From Sporosarcina psychrophila (lineage in GTDB: Bacteria > Bacillota > Bacilli > Bacillales_A > Planococcaceae): 64,000 nucleotides of DNA. The notes beneath the pieces are model-generated. The model ran no database searches, was not told the DNA's origin, and worked only from the letters and a program-made list of their open reading frames with translations. The stretch's first letter is position 1; the number at the start of each line of letters is the position of its first letter. Location of the stretch: assembly GCF_001590685.1 (NCBI RefSeq), contig NZ_CP014616.1:84501-148500 (forward strand), given 5' to 3'. Positions 63,334-64,000 of this stretch are shown here, in pieces. Both the position numbers and the translations under genes were made by a program.

Positions 63334-63831
63334 ATGAGCGAATTATTCGCAAAGCGCACAGGTATTGGGTTCGCGTTAAAAGGTGTCGGACTGGCTGTGA
63401 TTGCATGGGGCATTATTCAGGGATTTATATTTATCATGACGTTCGGTGGGGTATTTTCGAATGGAATCGGGTTAGGCAGTTTTCTGTATCCCATTTTCAC
63501 ATATTCTATTTGTGGGATTCTAATCATCGGATTCGGGGAGGTCATTGATTTATTGCAAAAGATTCATGACCAGAATGACCCAAAAGCGCAGGCATTACAG
63601 TCTATTGAAGATAACTCGGTCGCTATTGCTAACGCGTCAATCCCTTTATCCATCGCGCAGGAAATAAAAGATTATTACTCGACTAAAAACATCTGGGCCG
63701 ACTCGATATCGCCTACGAAAACCAGTAATGTTTTCATTATAAAAATAAATGGGCGCACAGAGTACATTGAACTTGGAGGGCTTACGCCAAAAATACTTTC
63801 AGAGGAAGAAACAACCAGGTATTTTGGATAG
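63334..63831 (+). CDS. membrane protein of unknown function
   Basis: The 165-aa protein has two N-terminal membrane spans (about residues 13-35 and 43-70) and a soluble C-terminal domain ending KINGRTEYIELGGLTPKILSEEE. No family recognised. ATG 63334 is 10 nt after GGAAGGG; TTG 63325 is closer than usual to that site. Confidence 0.65.
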   Translation: MSELFAKRTGIGFALKGVGLAVIAWGIIQGFIFIMTFGGVFSNGIGLGSFLYPIFTYSICGILIIGFGEVIDLLQKIHDQNDPKAQALQSIEDNSVAIANASIPLSIAQEIKDYYSTKNIWADSISPTKTSNVFIIKINGRTEYIELGGLTPKILSEEETTRYFG

Positions 63832-63873
63832 AATGTAGTAATGCTTTCCTAATCGGAGTTTAATACGATTTTT

Positions 63874-64000
63874 ATGGGGATAGCGAGTTTTATAGTAGGT
63901 ATTAAAGCAATTAAATCAAAAGAAATTGGTTCCTTAAAATATATTGGAATGGGAATTATTTCGCTAATTATTATAGTCTATGTATTGCTGATTTTCATAG
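63874..64000 (+). CDS. possible membrane protein, open at the window edge
   Basis: The frame from ATG 63874 reads MGIASFIVGIKAIKSKEIGS and continues hydrophobic to the last base. No good ribosome binding site is near the ATG (GGAG lies 15 nt upstream), so it may be a gene fragment or a gene with an alternative start. Confidence 0.35.
   Translation, partial: MGIASFIVGIKAIKSKEIGSLKYIGMGIISLIIIVYVLLIFI

Overview
The window looks like a chromosomal segment of a Gram-positive, low-to-moderate G+C Bacillales bacterium, most likely Planococcaceae and plausibly Sporosarcina or a close relative. The evidence is the strong AGGAGG-type ribosome binding sites with many TTG/GTG starts, T-box, S-box and CodY-like controls, a complete ureABCEFGD urease cluster, and intergenic repeats of a kind I recall from this group. 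No rRNA, tRNA, prophage, transposase or CRISPR array was seen.

Layout. 1-8.5 kb: accessory genes (MFS pumps, AraC/GyrI-type regulator, small lipoproteins, a methyltransferase, a CBS-ACT protein), a cobalamin riboswitch with no recognisable target gene, a composite inverted repeat element and a 252-bp MITE-like insertion. 8.5-16 kb: a LytTR regulator beside a CoA-transferase/hydrolase, a ~0.7-kb tandem array, then an S-box-controlled metNIQ methionine importer with an M20 hydrolase. 16-29 kb: a DUF4358/MBOAT/DHHW surface-acylation-type cluster, MgtE, a PBP4-type carboxypeptidase, a polar amino-acid ABC importer and RluF. 29-35 kb: trpEDCFBA (no trpG) behind a Trp T-box. 35-44.3 kb: an AAC(3)-family enzyme, a DUF4003 protein, an Opp-type peptide importer and an S66 carboxypeptidase. 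44.5-50.4 kb: the urease operon, with a repeat element between ureC and ureE. 50.4-64 kb: a thioesterase, an S-box operon (cyclase-family protein plus MetE-like enzyme), a coiled-coil protein, two ABC exporter modules with a GntR regulator, MscL, an alkyltransferase-like protein and membrane proteins.

Most notable: the trp operon appears to carry two different tryptophan-sensing controls in cis. Besides a T-box with a TGG specifier, it has (G/U)AG triplet runs with the 5-nt period expected of TRAP sites in three places: the early leader just after a 5' hairpin, across the trpE ribosome binding site and start, and across the trpD ribosome binding site and start. Charged tRNA-Trp would be read by the T-box and free tryptophan by TRAP. 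I do not know of a described leader combining both, and this is the main hypothesis offered.

Other structure that genes do not explain: four intergenic arrays with a period of about 20 bp or 2 x 20 bp, two of them sharing an ACCGATCATA-type core and both lying between convergent genes; two copies of a composite inverted element; and scattered short repeat fragments. Peptide uptake and urease promoters carry CodY-like boxes, consistent with nitrogen-limitation control.
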